A stretch of 64,000 nucleotides of DNA from Acanthosepion pharaonis (GCA_903632075.3 CAHIKZ030005580.1:1485001-1549000); one strand, 5' to 3'. Counted from the first letter of the stretch, positions 33,639 through 45,902 are shown. Numbers and translations are program-made. Notes: generated by a model from the sequence alone, not told the origin.

Positions 33639-33908
33639 CATATTGTTGAAACTTGACTAATGCATGGAATAATAATACAACACAAAACGTACTTAGAACA
33701 AAATGTATTGAAACAAGAAAGGTACACAATATTTACATATAGTCTTTTGTATATTCTTGGGAAGACCGTTCCTGGAGAATGTGTTGACTTAGTCGCAGTC
33801 GGGCAGAGTCTCTGGATTGAATCTCTTGATTCCTTCCCCCGTCTTCCCGGTACCACCCATATTTATATGGTCGGTACTCCACTATGCAAATTAGGTGAAT
33901 CCTACCAC

Positions 33909-33910
<2 letters not shown>

Positions 33911-33964
<54 letters not shown>
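33911..33964. repeat. (AT)n microsatellite
   Basis: AT array of 54 bp. Confidence 0.97.
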
Positions 33965-33965
<1 letters not shown>

Positions 33966-34075
33966 GAGTTTAAGGTAAACAATCTAGCCGTTTTCATTTA
34001 GATTCTTTTTATTTACTGCAACTCTCATGTCGTCTTTAACGCATAAGTGTCAAGATCTATCAGAACGAATTTCCA
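33966..34075 (+). repeat. Dispersed repeat A, copy 2
   Basis: GAGTTTAAGGTAAACAATCT and TTCTTTTTATTTACTGCAAC as in 901-1012, again immediately after (AT)n. Confidence 0.7.
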
Positions 34076-34378
34076 AACAACACTGACATATCAGTGAAGG
34101 CTTGTGTTGAACGCTAGTGGAGGACCATCCACACTTCTTCGAAGAGCCGAATACAGAGAACTGGTGCCATATATGCGACAAGATCACAAAACAACAATCC
34201 GAAGGTTTTAAATTCAGAGTTGTCCTTCTCCAAGACAATTCGCATTAGGGTATCGGACCCACGCTGCCCAGCTATAAAACATAGCTGGGAAAGAAGAGAT
34301 GGAGTCACATTCACAAATGTATTAACACTTAAGTGAATATAGTATAGTCGCTCACCGATTCCTCAATCTGCACACAAA

Positions 34379-34379
<1 letters not shown>

Positions 34380-34460
<81 letters not shown>

Positions 34461-34560
34461 GGTTCCATGTAGCTTGGGAAATATGTGTATATGTGTGTGT
34501 ATGTGTGTGTGTGCTGATTATTTGTGGTGGGATAGTGTGTATGTGCGTATGTGTGTGTAT
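34380..34560. repeat. (GT)n microsatellite with degenerate tail
   Basis: A 76-bp GT run at 34382-34457 and a GT-rich tail. The Val/Cys frames over it are artefacts. Confidence 0.97.
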
Positions 34561-35095
34561 GCGTCTATACGTACAAATAAGTTTACGAATTCCTCGTAGT
34601 AAGACAGTATATGTATGGAGGGGAAATATACGCACGCATATATACACGCATGCTGACAGAAACGCACCAAAATGGAAACAGATCCAAGAACACATAGGGG
34701 TCAGTAAAACATTAAAAGATAAAATGCCGATAACTAATTTATCATTTCGCTGGACCAACCTTAATTGTTTTATGACCCTTCGCGCAGAACTCTCCATTGC
34801 CAATTCAAGAAAGAAATTCGGATTACCAACACACAAACAGAAAATGTCTCATAGCGAGAATATTTAACATTGAACATAAGGAAAAATTAATTATCTTTAA
34901 TAATATGTGGAAATCTCCACTTTTACCTGAAGACGGTCGCGAGACCAGAAACGCGTGACGTAAAATTATGTAAAACAAAGCATAATATTTTTTTCTAAAT
35001 AAATCCACATTACAACCAAAAAGCTTTGCGGCACCTCTCTTCTCTTCTTTTTAATATACATACTTTTCTCTCGTTGGAACCACTACAACATATTT

Positions 35096-35098
<3 letters not shown>

Positions 35099-35161
<63 letters not shown>
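35099..35161. repeat. (AT)n microsatellite
   Basis: AT array of 63 bp. Confidence 0.97.
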
Positions 35162-35165
<4 letters not shown>

Positions 35166-35194
35166 TGTATACCGTACTGATGAATACTAATGGG

Positions 35195-35312
35195 TATTTC
35201 CCAATCCTCATAAATACGGTGGACACTATTGTAAGTGGGGGTACTATGCTGTCTATATAGTCCAATTCTAGCAGTGGTTTACCTACTTCACGCCGCTGGT
35301 CCATTATGTATA
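35195..35312 (+). repeat. Dispersed repeat E, copy 3
   Basis: TTTCCCAATCCTCATAAATA, AGCAGTGGTTTACCTACTTC and ACGCCGCTGG. Confidence 0.65.
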
Positions 35313-35420
35313 CATACATACATATATTGAGCACTTTGTTTAGTTATTTTACTTTACTCGTGTCGGATTTTTTTTTTTTTGAATCTGAACTTAGATTCTA
35401 GACGATTATTTTCGCCGGAA

Positions 35421-35421
<1 letters not shown>

Positions 35422-35478
<57 letters not shown>
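35422..35478. repeat. (AT)n microsatellite
   Basis: AT array of 57 bp. Confidence 0.97.
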
Positions 35479-35481
<3 letters not shown>

Positions 35482-36169
35482 TTGATAAACAAGGAAATAA
35501 ATGAGCTTCAACAAGTCTCTACAAATTTAAGTTATTTTTATTATTGGCGAAACAACTTCTCTCAAATATCTTCATTTGTCTTTATTTACATTACTACCAA
35601 ATTAATTGTATTAGTATAGAAGCAACCTACTGAAAATAAGCCTGTCACATATTTACGTTGTTTCTCGTATTAGCGTAATTTTATAGTAGCAGTATTCCAG
35701 CTGATAGGAGGTAACGAAAACAGCTGTTGAACCTGTGTTAACACGATAGCTTATTTTTGTAAACAATTTCTATATAATCTATGAATTTAGACTTTTGAAA
35801 TTCTAGATAATGTGCTGACAGTGTTTGGAAACTAAAATATTTCTTTAACTCTATATACATACTTCAAACAACCGATACATACAGCTAAAATAAAAATAAT
35901 ATCAACCTTGATAATGTCTAAAATTATATCCGAAAATGCTTGAGCGTTTTGGAGAATTTCTAATATTGATATTTCATTATTTATATACAGAGGCTGTAAG
36001 TGGGGTATAATTTCACCGTTTTGTTTTTTGCCAAAAGGTAAGCCCATTGCAATTCTATACCTACTTCCAAGGGAAATGCAAAGGCATGCTCCATTATTTA
36101 GTTCCAGTGATTCAGACCTATATATCATATAACCAGGTTACTATGGCCATTTTTTAATCACCTTCCTTC

Positions 36170-36410
36170 ACTCTGTATTCCAATGGTAAGAAGGTAGTTA
36201 CACGCAGACAACTTCTTTGAAAGACCCGTGAAGTGCGAGAAAAGAAACTGCTAGAAGAGAATAGACGTTTGCATTTAGCTAGTTCAACGACGAGACTTAG
36301 ATGTCTATCTAGTAGCTCACTTAAATTCATCAAGTCTAGGCACCACGGAAAGAATTTCATCAGAGCAAATGCCAGAACAACACAGATTCTGTGAAATAGT
36401 GATTGAAGTT
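36170..36410 (-). pseudogene. CR1/Jockey-like LINE 3' relic
   Basis: The minus-strand KFFPWCLDLMNLSELLDRHL and LAKCKRLFSSSSFFSRTSRV match the final segment of the family seen at 1245-1400 (plus-strand blocks GAAGTGCGAGAAAAGAAACT and CTAGTAGCTCACTTAAATT). Only the ORF end is present. Confidence 0.45.
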
Positions 36411-36420
36411 CAGATGCTTG

Positions 36421-36525
36421 ATCATGATCGATTACATGATATATATTAATCTATATGCATCCGGATCGATTACATTATATACATATTGATCGATATTGAT
36501 TAGGATCGATTACATTGTATATATA
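36421..36525 (+). repeat. Short tandem repeat around GGATCGATTACAT
   Basis: Three imperfect units of about 45 bp share ATCGATTACAT and an AT-rich filler. Confidence 0.6.
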
Positions 36526-36532
36526 ATTATGA

Positions 36533-36533
<1 letters not shown>

Positions 36534-36588
<55 letters not shown>
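36534..36588. repeat. (AT)n microsatellite
   Basis: AT array of 55 bp. Confidence 0.97.
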
Positions 36589-36590
<2 letters not shown>

Positions 36591-36686
36591 TTGCGATGGG
36601 TATATGGTCGCCAATGTCTATTTTGGATTTCTTATTTTCATTGGTTTACCCAAGAAAAAACACACAGACACTCACACACACCAATA

Positions 36687-36707
36687 TCTATCTATCTATC
36701 TATCTAT

Positions 36708-36769
<62 letters not shown>
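36687..36769. repeat. (TATC)n-(AT)n microsatellite
   Basis: Five to six TATC units followed by 59 bp of AT. Confidence 0.95.
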
Positions 36770-36774
<5 letters not shown>

Positions 36775-37339
36775 TGTGTGTGCATATATGCTATTCGTTT
36801 TAATTACAAAGTAAACAGCTATACAACATAAACTTCTGAAAAATAAACTACAAATTCTTCATATAAAAACACTTATATATATATATGTATGAAATGTTCA
36901 TACATGGTGTGCATGTATTTCTTTGACTTGATATCTGAAATAAAATATAAGCTTAATTGACATTTAAAACCGGTTCAAGTTATTGGAACACCTTTAATAA
37001 CCTAAACAAAATGATGTTACTAAGAAAATAATCAATGCACAATTCTTAATTGTGACAGAAATATCAGGTTACTGGGCGAATTTTATGCAGACCTTGGATA
37101 AATTAAAACCAATCATTCGACCAACTACACACAACTATACTCATATTCATACTGGACAACAAACACAAAAAAAAAACACTCGTATATTGAAAATTGCCCC
37201 GCATCCACCGGGAAACTAACATTTTCTGGTCAACAAGATGGTGGGGGGAGGAGATGGGTAAATAACCTAAAGAAAGTTGGGACAAAATTAATAAAGGCCA
37301 ATGAGCCTGTATCTTGTACCCAATTTAAAATATAAAAGC

Positions 37340-38025
37340 AAATCAAGCCTACTTGTACTCACGACAGAAAGTGCACTCGCCTCAGGATAAACGGGGGCGG
37401 GGGGATCCTTGTAACACGAGTGAATACTTCTTCGAGACTGGCAGTTCCTCCTGGCGTCTTCCTACCAGAATTCGCTATTCCCATCGGTCTGTCTACACAT
37501 TTGATCTTGGAACACGATGTGAAGCGTATGTTGACGAATCTCAACGCTGGTCATAACCAGACCGCTTTCAGAAGGGCGCACGTAACAGATCTTCCGACAT
37601 AAATTTGCAGTCTTGCTCCCCACAAGAAGGAGAACAAGACCCTAACAATTTACATTAATACTGGTGTGGAAGCACGGAGAATCGGTAAAAGAGGATTGGG
37701 TAGATGTGCGAAGCTTATACTACCGACTTCCACTTAAGGAATTATTCCACCGGAACCACAGACTAACTGCATCCTCCGCATTCTCCCGACCCTCTGACCA
37801 ATTAATTTCTAGCAAGAGATCTGGACCGAACCAGATGCCGTTATCTTGACCAGCCGGTTTGTCCAGAGGAAAAGCCCGTGAAGAGAAACTCCCTTCCACA
37901 TGCCCAATCGCAAGCCAACAAACTTACCACTGATCTTTTTACCGACTTCCTTGAACCGGTTTCTAATGCTCTGTACTGAGCGGCTTGGGGATAGTAGCCG
38001 TAGCTCGTGGAGGCACAGTCTTATG
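37340..38025. other. GC-richer unassigned block upstream of the SINE
   Basis: About 690 bp of balanced composition in which all frames are short. LPEFAIPIGLSTHLILEHDV at 37470-37530 looks protein-like but matches no family I can name. It could be decayed retroelement coding sequence. Confidence 0.25.
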
Positions 38026-38288
38026 GGTAAAGACAAACTCGGGTGAGTCTCACCACGGAATATGTGATCGAGCGGCGCTATATCGAGTCTAATTCGTTAC
38101 CTCTTTGTAACCGAGGCTTGTTAGTGCAGTTGGTATGTCTTTTACCTCCTATCGTAGCTGGCCGTGTTTCAATTCGCGTTAGTGGATGCGCATTGCAGAT
38201 AAGACCCAAATATAGGACGAAACGGCTGTCCAGTGCTTTCTGCATTCTGTTGAGGTTTCTTCTAGACTCGATGGATTACTTAATTATT
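38026..38288 (+). mobile_element. SINE with tRNA-like promoter and hammerhead motif, copy 2
   Basis: Co-linear with 9645-9897. A box TAGTGCAGTTGGTATG at 38122-38137, B box GTTTCAATTCG at 38166-38176, a hammerhead-derived segment at 38190-38236, and end GGATTACTTAATTAT. The better A box here supports the tRNA-like reading of copy 1. Confidence 0.75.
38190..38236 (+). ncRNA. Hammerhead-derived motif, core mutated
   Basis: Helix I GCATTG/CAGTGC pairs fully (one G-U), helix II GACC/GGAC three of four, GAAA present, helix III AC/GT, C17 at 38230. The core reads CAGATAA instead of CTGATGA, changing U4 and G8. G8 contributes to catalysis, so this copy should be inactive. Confidence 0.75.
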
Positions 38289-38686
38289 ATATATATGTTC
38301 AAGCATTTTTCATTGAATTTTATAATAATCCTTTTTTTAATTTTCTTATTAGATTCTGCGTATTATGTGTGTATGTGTATGTGTGTTTGTCTGTGTATAC
38401 AAAAGAATTCAACCTTAGCGTTGCCACTGCACGCTCCAAAAGTTTGATCCGTTATCAATGAAACATTTGAAAAAAAATAATTTCGATTCGCATTATATTT
38501 TTTCGTCTCGAATGCTACCTGAATTTTACCAAAAACATAATAATTTTCATGCCTGAAGATGACTGAGTGTACAGTCGAAAGTACTTACGTATTTAAGAAA
38601 GACGTTATATAGCGAATAATTATAAAAAAAACAAGGATCATAACATTCATAGAGTGATTGGTAGGTTAAAATTTTGTTAGCGAAGT

Positions 38687-38842
38687 GAAATCTTTTATAA
38701 GATAAGCGTTCCGTTTAAATATGATCCCGTCGTCGTCACGTGGTCGATGTTGTGAAAACGTATTCCTAAAATTTGAGTATTTTGAATGAAAAACGACGAC
38801 GTGATCATATTTAAACGGAACGCAGATCTTATAAAAGATTTC
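38687..38842. repeat. 156-bp fold-back
   Basis: Arms of about 52 bp: AAATCTTTTATAAGAT, GCGTTCCGTTTAAATATGAT and CGTCGTCGT on the left, and their complements on the right, around a spacer of about 48 bp. A diverged single-arm relative (ATGATCCTGTCGTTCAGC) is at 31915. Confidence 0.85.
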
Positions 38843-39037
38843 TGTTATCTGTTTGGATTGGTATTGCTTTTATGTCCATCGTCTTTTTCATGTTGAATTG
38901 TATATGTTCTATGTTAATTATGTTTTATGAATATGTCCTGAAGATAGTCTATTATACCGAAACGTCCGACGTTGACATTAAACATTAAAACAGCATAATC
39001 GTATATTAGGATTTTTGTTTGTTTTTTCAGTATATTT

Positions 39038-39041
<4 letters not shown>

Positions 39042-39101
<60 letters not shown>
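39042..39101. repeat. (AT)n microsatellite
   Basis: AT array of 60 bp outside the left arm of the large inverted repeat. Confidence 0.97.
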
Positions 39102-39104
<3 letters not shown>

Positions 39105-39139
39105 AACAGATTTCTAGTACTGCCAAATCTAATCAGACA

Positions 39140-39404
39140 TTTGAGGAATAAAAAATATGGGATCATATTAAACATAAGATACAACAATATCCACGTTTAA
39201 AACATAAAATGTAAAATTACCTTTCTACCGACACATTTTTTCAAACACAATCGTCGGTAATCTAAAACGGAGTACTAACAAGAAAAATTTTATTAATACC
39301 GTAATAAAACAGGATGGTAAGGGGGAAAAATATTTTACCTCAAATCATGTAACCGTTCCCCCAAATAAGGCCAACTTAAACTTCATCTCCCGTTGTACGC
39401 AGAG
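39140..39404. repeat. Large inverted repeat, left arm
   Basis: Complementary, base for base with few changes, to 39866-40131. Landmarks: AACATAAGATACAACAATAT, CCTTTCTACCGACACATTTT, GTTCCCCCAAATAAGGCCAA and the innermost CCGTTGTACGCAG. Confidence 0.85.
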
Positions 39405-39870
39405 GGCCGGCCTACGTATAACAGACTCCAAAATGTCGAGGTGGAATCTGTTCCTAGCCCTGAAAAGAAATGGGGAGAATACTCAGTCCTACAAACACCA
39501 GAATTTAATAGATGTTCACCGATAGCAGAGGCATGAGTCTGCGAACACCCGGATGTCACAAACTCATGCCTGCGCACGCAGCCCGGGACATGTTGGGCGA
39601 TTCTAACCTCAAGCCTCTGGATAGTTTTGCCCACATAGTCGAGCCCGCATCGACATTTAAATTGATAAATAACTAAATTATTATGGTAGGTAGGCAAAAC
39701 ATCCTTACGGCAAGGGGGGAAAGCCCCCCTGGTAGCAAATATGTTCCTGGCTGTAACGGCATTATAACACCGTTTAATGGATGAAGAGATCTTATCAGCG
39801 TATGTCTGACTCTCAGGACCAATCCAAGGGAGCCTGGCATATATATGACATTTGGAAGGCCCATATTTCT
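39383..39870 (-). pseudogene. Penelope-like retroelement C-terminus: linker plus GIY-YIG endonuclease
   Basis: Penelope-like elements encode a reverse transcriptase joined to a C-terminal GIY-YIG nuclease that nicks the target. On the minus strand, from 39850: YARLPWIGPESQTYADKIS, RCYNAVTARNIFATRG and KDVLPTYHNN, the conserved linker; then LVIYQFKCRCGLDYVGKT (GIY-like VIYQF, YIG-like YVG), QRLEVRIAQHVPG (the catalytic Arg) and about 60 further residues to about 39383. The CRC pair and following His fit the zinc-binding part typical of this nuclease. The first third and the nuclease proper are offset by one frame change near 39700. The block is isolated from its RT (40540-41120, same strand) by inserted and inverted DNA, and lies between arms of about 265 bp. 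A working copy is excluded. Confidence 0.8.
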
Positions 39871-40123
39871 GCGTACAACGGAAGATGAAGTTTAAGTTGG
39901 CCTTATTTGGGGGAACGGTTACATGATTTGAGGTAAAACAATTTATTTTTTCCCCTTACCATCCTGTTTTATTACGGTATTAAAAAAACTTTTTGTTAGT
40001 ACTCCGTTTTAGATTACCGACGATTGTGTTTGAAAATGTGTCGGTCGAATGTTTTACATTTTATGTTTTAAACGTGGATATTGTTGTATCTTATGTTTAA
40101 TATGATCCCATATTTTTATTCCT

Positions 40124-40131
<8 letters not shown>
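39866..40131. repeat. Large inverted repeat, right arm
   Basis: Mirror of 39140-39404. It includes a little of the retroelement coding end (CTGCGTACAACGG) and ends where an (AT)n array starts, as the left arm does. Confidence 0.85.

Positions 40132-40167
<36 letters not shown>
40127..40167. repeat. (AT)n microsatellite
   Basis: AT array of 41 bp. Confidence 0.97.
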
Positions 40168-40170
<3 letters not shown>

Positions 40171-40198
40171 GTCTATATTTATGAAGTGAGGTATTATG

Positions 40199-40385
40199 TG
40201 CATTATTTACATTATTCGGACTATTTTCATCATCTTTGTCGCCATATTTATTACAACGTTTCGGCCGTTGAAATAAAGGGTTCAATTCGACATTCCACCC
40301 ACCTGAAAAAGGCCGGAGCGTACAACGACCGAAACGTTGTAATAAATATGGCGACAAAGATGACGACAATAGTCCGAATAATGTA

Positions 40386-40390
<5 letters not shown>
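40199..40390. repeat. Second fold-back, arms about 68 bp
   Basis: GCATTATTTACATTATTCGG, CATCTTTGTCGCCATATTTA and TTACAACGTTTCGG at 40199-40266 pair with 40322-40390. The spacer holds CACCTGAAAAAGGCCGGAGC. A one-armed relative with the same ACAACGTTT-GGCCG and TTCTTCAGGTGG sequence is at 50293-50420. Confidence 0.85.

Positions 40391-40428
<38 letters not shown>
40390..40428. repeat. (AT)n microsatellite
   Basis: AT array of 39 bp. Confidence 0.97.
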
Positions 40429-40430
<2 letters not shown>

Positions 40431-40436
40431 ATGGCA

Positions 40437-40505
40437 TAGAAAGCAAGAAATTTTATATTATAGGTCATGATAGATTTAAAATAAAAACAAAAGCATACAC
40501 CAGTC
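40437..40505 (+). pseudogene. Penelope-like RT fragment, opposite orientation
   Basis: The plus-strand frame FYIIGHDRFKIKTKAYTSQ matches YIIGHDIFKIKTKTHTSS, read on the minus strand near 41115-41065. A small piece of the element has therefore been copied in inverted orientation beside the main fragment. Confidence 0.65.
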
Positions 40506-40535
40506 AACCGTTTTCGTCACCTCTCATCAGAACTA

Positions 40536-41120
40536 TTAACGGGGAACACAATTTATGAAGAGAGAAAAATTAAAAAAGTCCGTCATGGATAACGTGAATG
40601 AATGGACAGGGAGAAAAAATATAATTATAAAAATTATGCCAACAAAGATGCTAGAAGCGCAGCACAGCAAGTCCAAGGAAACAATTTCTTTGTTTTCAAA
40701 GAGCAGGTCGCCTGAACCTGATGTACAGGTAAAGGAAGATAGACCTGACATTTACCCACTATAGCAGGTTTGATTTTATTGAACCTGGCAGTCTTATCCC
40801 GAATAAACGATTGAACAATGTTCAACGGATAACCATTATTCACAAAGATCTCAGTTAAATAACTGATTTCATCTTGCAAGGTGGTATTTGAACAAATCAT
40901 TAACGCCCTATGGGTCTAGGTCCTAATCAAATTGATCTTTTGTCGTTTAGGACAAAAAGAGTCCCATCGAGTATAGAGACCTGTAAAGGTAGACTTCCTA
41001 TAAACAGAGGTAATAAACGAAGAAGGAGTTCTTTGAACAAGAACATCTAAGAAGGGCAATGAACTGGTGTGTGTTTTTGTTTTTATTTTAAATATATCAT
41101 GGCCTATAATATACAATTTC
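40536..41120 (-). pseudogene. Penelope-like retroelement reverse transcriptase, C-terminal part
   Basis: Minus strand from 41116: FKIKTKTHTSSLPFLDVLVQ, SSFITSVYRKSTFTGLYTRW, DSFCPKRQKINLIRTLTHRA (frame change near 40915), DEISYLTEIFVNNGYPLNIV, IRDKTARFNK, then VGKCQVYLPLPVHQ to about 40700 with decaying frames to 40540. LPFLDV--R and VYRKPT-TG-Y--W-S-- are signature blocks of the RT thumb region in Penelope-like elements. The catalytic YVDD part is upstream and not in the window. This fragment and the GIY-YIG fragment at 39383-39870 are in the right order on the same strand, so they probably come from one insertion later broken by fold-backs and (AT)n. Confidence 0.8.
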
Positions 41121-41166
41121 TCGCTTTTTATGCCATAATACGTTTCTGTACTGTTTCAAACATATT

Positions 41167-41169
<3 letters not shown>

Positions 41170-41258
<89 letters not shown>

Positions 41259-41300
41259 GACAGAGAGACAGAGAGAGACAGAGAGAGAGAGGGAGAGATG
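41170..41300. repeat. (AT)n-(GA)n-(GACA)n-(GA)n compound microsatellite
   Basis: AT to 41204, GA to about 41226, eight to nine GACA units to about 41258, then mixed GA/GACA to 41300. Confidence 0.97.
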
Positions 41301-42446
41301 TTGTCCGGAAGTTTCACACCGTAAATGATCTTTAAACATCTTATATCTGTGTGTAAGCGTGTGTGTGTGTGTATTTATTAGTACTATATCATAGGCTAGC
41401 ATAAATTCCAAGCAACTGAATCTTTTGCATGGAATGGCGCAAGATTTCAGTAATGACAGAGGCTATTTGAGCTTGACCTCGGATATCATTCAACGCCGCC
41501 ATAGCGATGAAAGACACAGCATGATATGCCATTTCTCTCCAAAGGTAGTAACTTCAAGCAAAATGGATCCAGATAATTAGTTTGCTCTATCGGGATGGAA
41601 ACAGGCAAGACACATGATTGTCACTTTGGTTATGTGAATTTGTCTTCAGAGGTCATTCGGAGTCACCAAAGAGCTTATACAGCGAATCACTGCCAAATAA
41701 AACAAAACGGAATGAGGCAATGAGTTTCCTATTAAATACAAGTGTTAAGGTGGGTGTTGAATAATTCGACATCTCAAGTCAAAGATGGCTGTTGATTAGT
41801 TAAAAAGACATATAGAACACAGTTTACTAATCTAACGTCTCACTTTTATTAGAGCTTTATTATAGAATGAGATATGGCTAAAAAAAAAGAAAGAAATTCA
41901 GATATTTTTTAAAAACTTTTGTGTTGTTTGATTTCCATTGGTTAATTATGTTTCGCGTGCATTCTACTTGTTAAACAAACGTTAGTATAAATTGTGGCGT
42001 TCTGAATTCAAGGAAAGACAACCCGATCTTCCGATTTGCCAAGAAATCAACAGATTCCAAACCCAAATGAAAAATATTAAATACTGCTTTATGTATGTAA
42101 GTGTATAAAAATTCTAGTTTATCTATGTGGAATTCAGACGATAACGTATATTCATAACTGTGTGTGCGTGTGTGTAGGTTAGAAGACAGTATGTTTAGTG
42201 GTTTCGCATATTGATTTGTGAATTTTTTTCTCGCCCGTATATATGATTTGTTTTAATTAAACCTACTGTAACGTAAGAAGTCAGCTAGGGGAAAAAAGAT
42301 TTATTCTCCCATTTACATCCCCACCCCGTTATAGGCATTATTACACCCCGAATATATTAAGAGCAATATTTCACGGACGGAACGGATTGGCTGAAAGTAA
42401 AAAGAATGACAAATATGCCTTTTTTCTCCAAGAGACTTTATATTAC

Positions 42447-43560
<1,114 letters not shown>

Positions 43561-43565
43561 TTACC

Positions 43566-44290
43566 TGATCAGTTTGTTATTGAGATGGCTACTGTATTAA
43601 CGATGGAAGCCACAGATCAAGCTTTGTTTGACTCTGCAACTGATCTTCCATTGGACAAACCTCCCACGACAGGCGAGATGTTAAAGAACTGGTGATGCAA
43701 GAAAGTTTGCAGATGTCTCAACGATTATCAAGATGGCCACTCAAGATTTTTAGAAATATTGGAAAAAGTAATTGGAGATGGAAACACTGTTCCTCTTCTT
43801 ACTTAGAAAACTATTGAGAAAACATTGAGATAATTGTACAGTAGAGGAACTGAAGTTAATAAGAACGAAAATGTGTACAGAAGGCTGTATTTCCTGAAGG
43901 AATGAAGGAGTTGATGTCTGTAGCTGTTACTGTCTTCCCCATGTCTCCTGTCAAGGATATGATGTGCAAATCAAGAAATGTGACGGATACGACCTGGTCT
44001 GTAATTGTGATATATAAATGTTCCAAAACGTGAGGTGCAGTTCCTCCTTGAGCAGCGAGACAAAAGAAAAATGAAAATTGATGATGTACAGAGAGACGCT
44101 AAGATAAAAGCATAATGAGAACAGAGCCAGCAGACAGTTTGATCAAAATCATAGAGATCTTGTAGCTGGATATATTCATTAAGTTGAGCATAATTCGGAT
44201 GGTTCAAAAGATATCCCTCCTGTCAATACTCATGCTGATATGGTACCTGATCCAAAAGCTCTGAGAGACACCACCTCGCCAAACAGGACA
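43566..44290 (+). pseudogene. Possible processed pseudogene of unknown gene
   Basis: A block of more balanced composition than its surroundings. A frame starting MATVLTMEATDQALFDSATD continues DLPLDKPPTTGEML, a stop, then VCRCLNDYQDGHSRFLEILE and KVIGDGNTVPLLT, with further stops and frame changes. Later segments look protein-like in other frames: PKREVQFLLEQRDKRKMK at 44025-44085 and RQFDQNHRDLVAGYIH at 44130-44175. There are no introns or splice sites in the stretch, which suits a retrocopy. I do not recognise the parent gene and no poly(A) is visible. It could also be decayed transposon coding sequence. Confidence 0.35.
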
Positions 44291-45895
44291 TGACTTCCAA
44301 CACTGGATGCCGCTTGTGTACAAGTGTATCCTTTGTCTCTTGTTTAGGACTGTACCTCTGGTTCCTTCTAAAGTTTAGTAGCTCGGATGATATTGCAGAT
44401 TATTCGGGTCTAGAAGCGCGTATTTGTATGCATAAACGTCTGAACGGGTGGGTCTAATAAAAGAAACATTTTTCTAAGGAAATACCAATGGACTAGCAAT
44501 AGATTTGAAACGGTGCTTTGTGGAATCGAGGCTCTAAGAGATCGATGTTAAAGAGTTATAATAATTTTCTTTCATTCTGTTGTTTGAAAGATCTTTTCCA
44601 ATTATGAAAGAAGGTTTCCGGAAAAAAGAATTCTGAAATTAGTTTTATCAAAATTTACTTACGAATATTTGCAAAATATATGTCGATTGATATACATCAT
44701 TGATTCTTTTCTTTGTAATGTTGATTGATTTTATGACATGTCAACACTACTGCCGAATGTTTTCATAGGTAACCGTAGTCGGTGTAACCGTAAGTTGATG
44801 TAACCGTGAGTTCTATGCTAAGAGTTTCTTCACACTAGTGGAAATCTCTTCTGGCTTCTTTATTCCCAGTTATCTTTTCTCTTCAAAAATGTAAATGCAA
44901 TGTCAATCGTTATCTTCTTAATACCTGTTCATTTATTATCTTCTCTCCTTAATAGTGGTTTTTTCCCATATTCTCTAACACTCAGTAACCCTTGCGCCCT
45001 AGTGGCTATATTGCCTTGTTTGGAATGAAATGATTTTAAATGAACTACAGATTGTTTTGTTTGATTTTCCACGCCAAACATTGTTGTTTAGCATTTTCAA
45101 ATGTTGTATGAGCCACATAGTGAAGGTCGAAGTCATTATACATGTTAATGCTAAACCAGATTAGTCTTATCTAGGCGCCTATGCACAGAGCAAGGGCTAT
45201 GCATAACCATGCTACGATTTTTGGTGTCACCTCAGGAGGTTTAGTGCGTCCTGCAAAATATTCTAGGCATGTTTAACGGGGTATAAATCTGGAGGGTGTG
45301 GCAGGCAAAAGAATACAGCCAATAAGTTTAGAGGTCCGGTTACTAGTTTCTTTCTATCTACGCATCGTGGATTTTTAGGTCTTCTTCTTTGAAAAAAGAA
45401 ACAGGTAACATATTCAAGATACGGCCGTTCAAAATGGTCTGTACGCGGATCTGAGTACGAGCTTCGGCTGCAAAGTTCACAGGCTGGCCAAGATACAAAT
45501 GTAACGAAACAAAGCAGCTGGTTGACTAAAAGACATGAGTATCAGAATACAACAACTGGTCGGTCAGTTCTTGTATTCTAGAACAATTCTCGAGTGAAAT
45601 GTGTGTGTGTGTGTGTGTGTATGTGTGCGTGTGCGAACATTTCAACCCTTTCCGACTAGACAAACGTACTTTCTATATTTAGCATTGCGAGCTTCACTAG
45701 TACGCAACAGATACTAATAGATATCCGCCACCTTTTTGCAGAAAACTTCGTTGTCTGCTCCATATATGAACTCGACCGTTTGCTCTGAAGAGTTGTAAAG
45801 CTGATCCTTTTTTGAAAAGGCAACACGGCACCTTTTTTTCCCAAAAATGTATTAGGGAGATATTTTCCAAAATTATTGTACAACGTTTTCAATAG
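44291..45895. other. Unassigned DNA
   Basis: Only a short GT microsatellite (45601-45630) and AT-rich low-information sequence. Confidence 0.45.
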
Positions 45896-45902
45896 GATGT
45901 TT

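Noticed and set aside
34363..34867. Open frames of about 160 codons on both strands
   Set aside because: They are translations of the GT/CA microsatellite (Val-Cys or Thr-His runs) plus random extension.
38551..38585. Canonical hammerhead ribozyme
   Set aside because: There is an extra base between CTGAAGA and helix II and no convincing helix III/helix I pairing, so it is listed only as a recurring motif.
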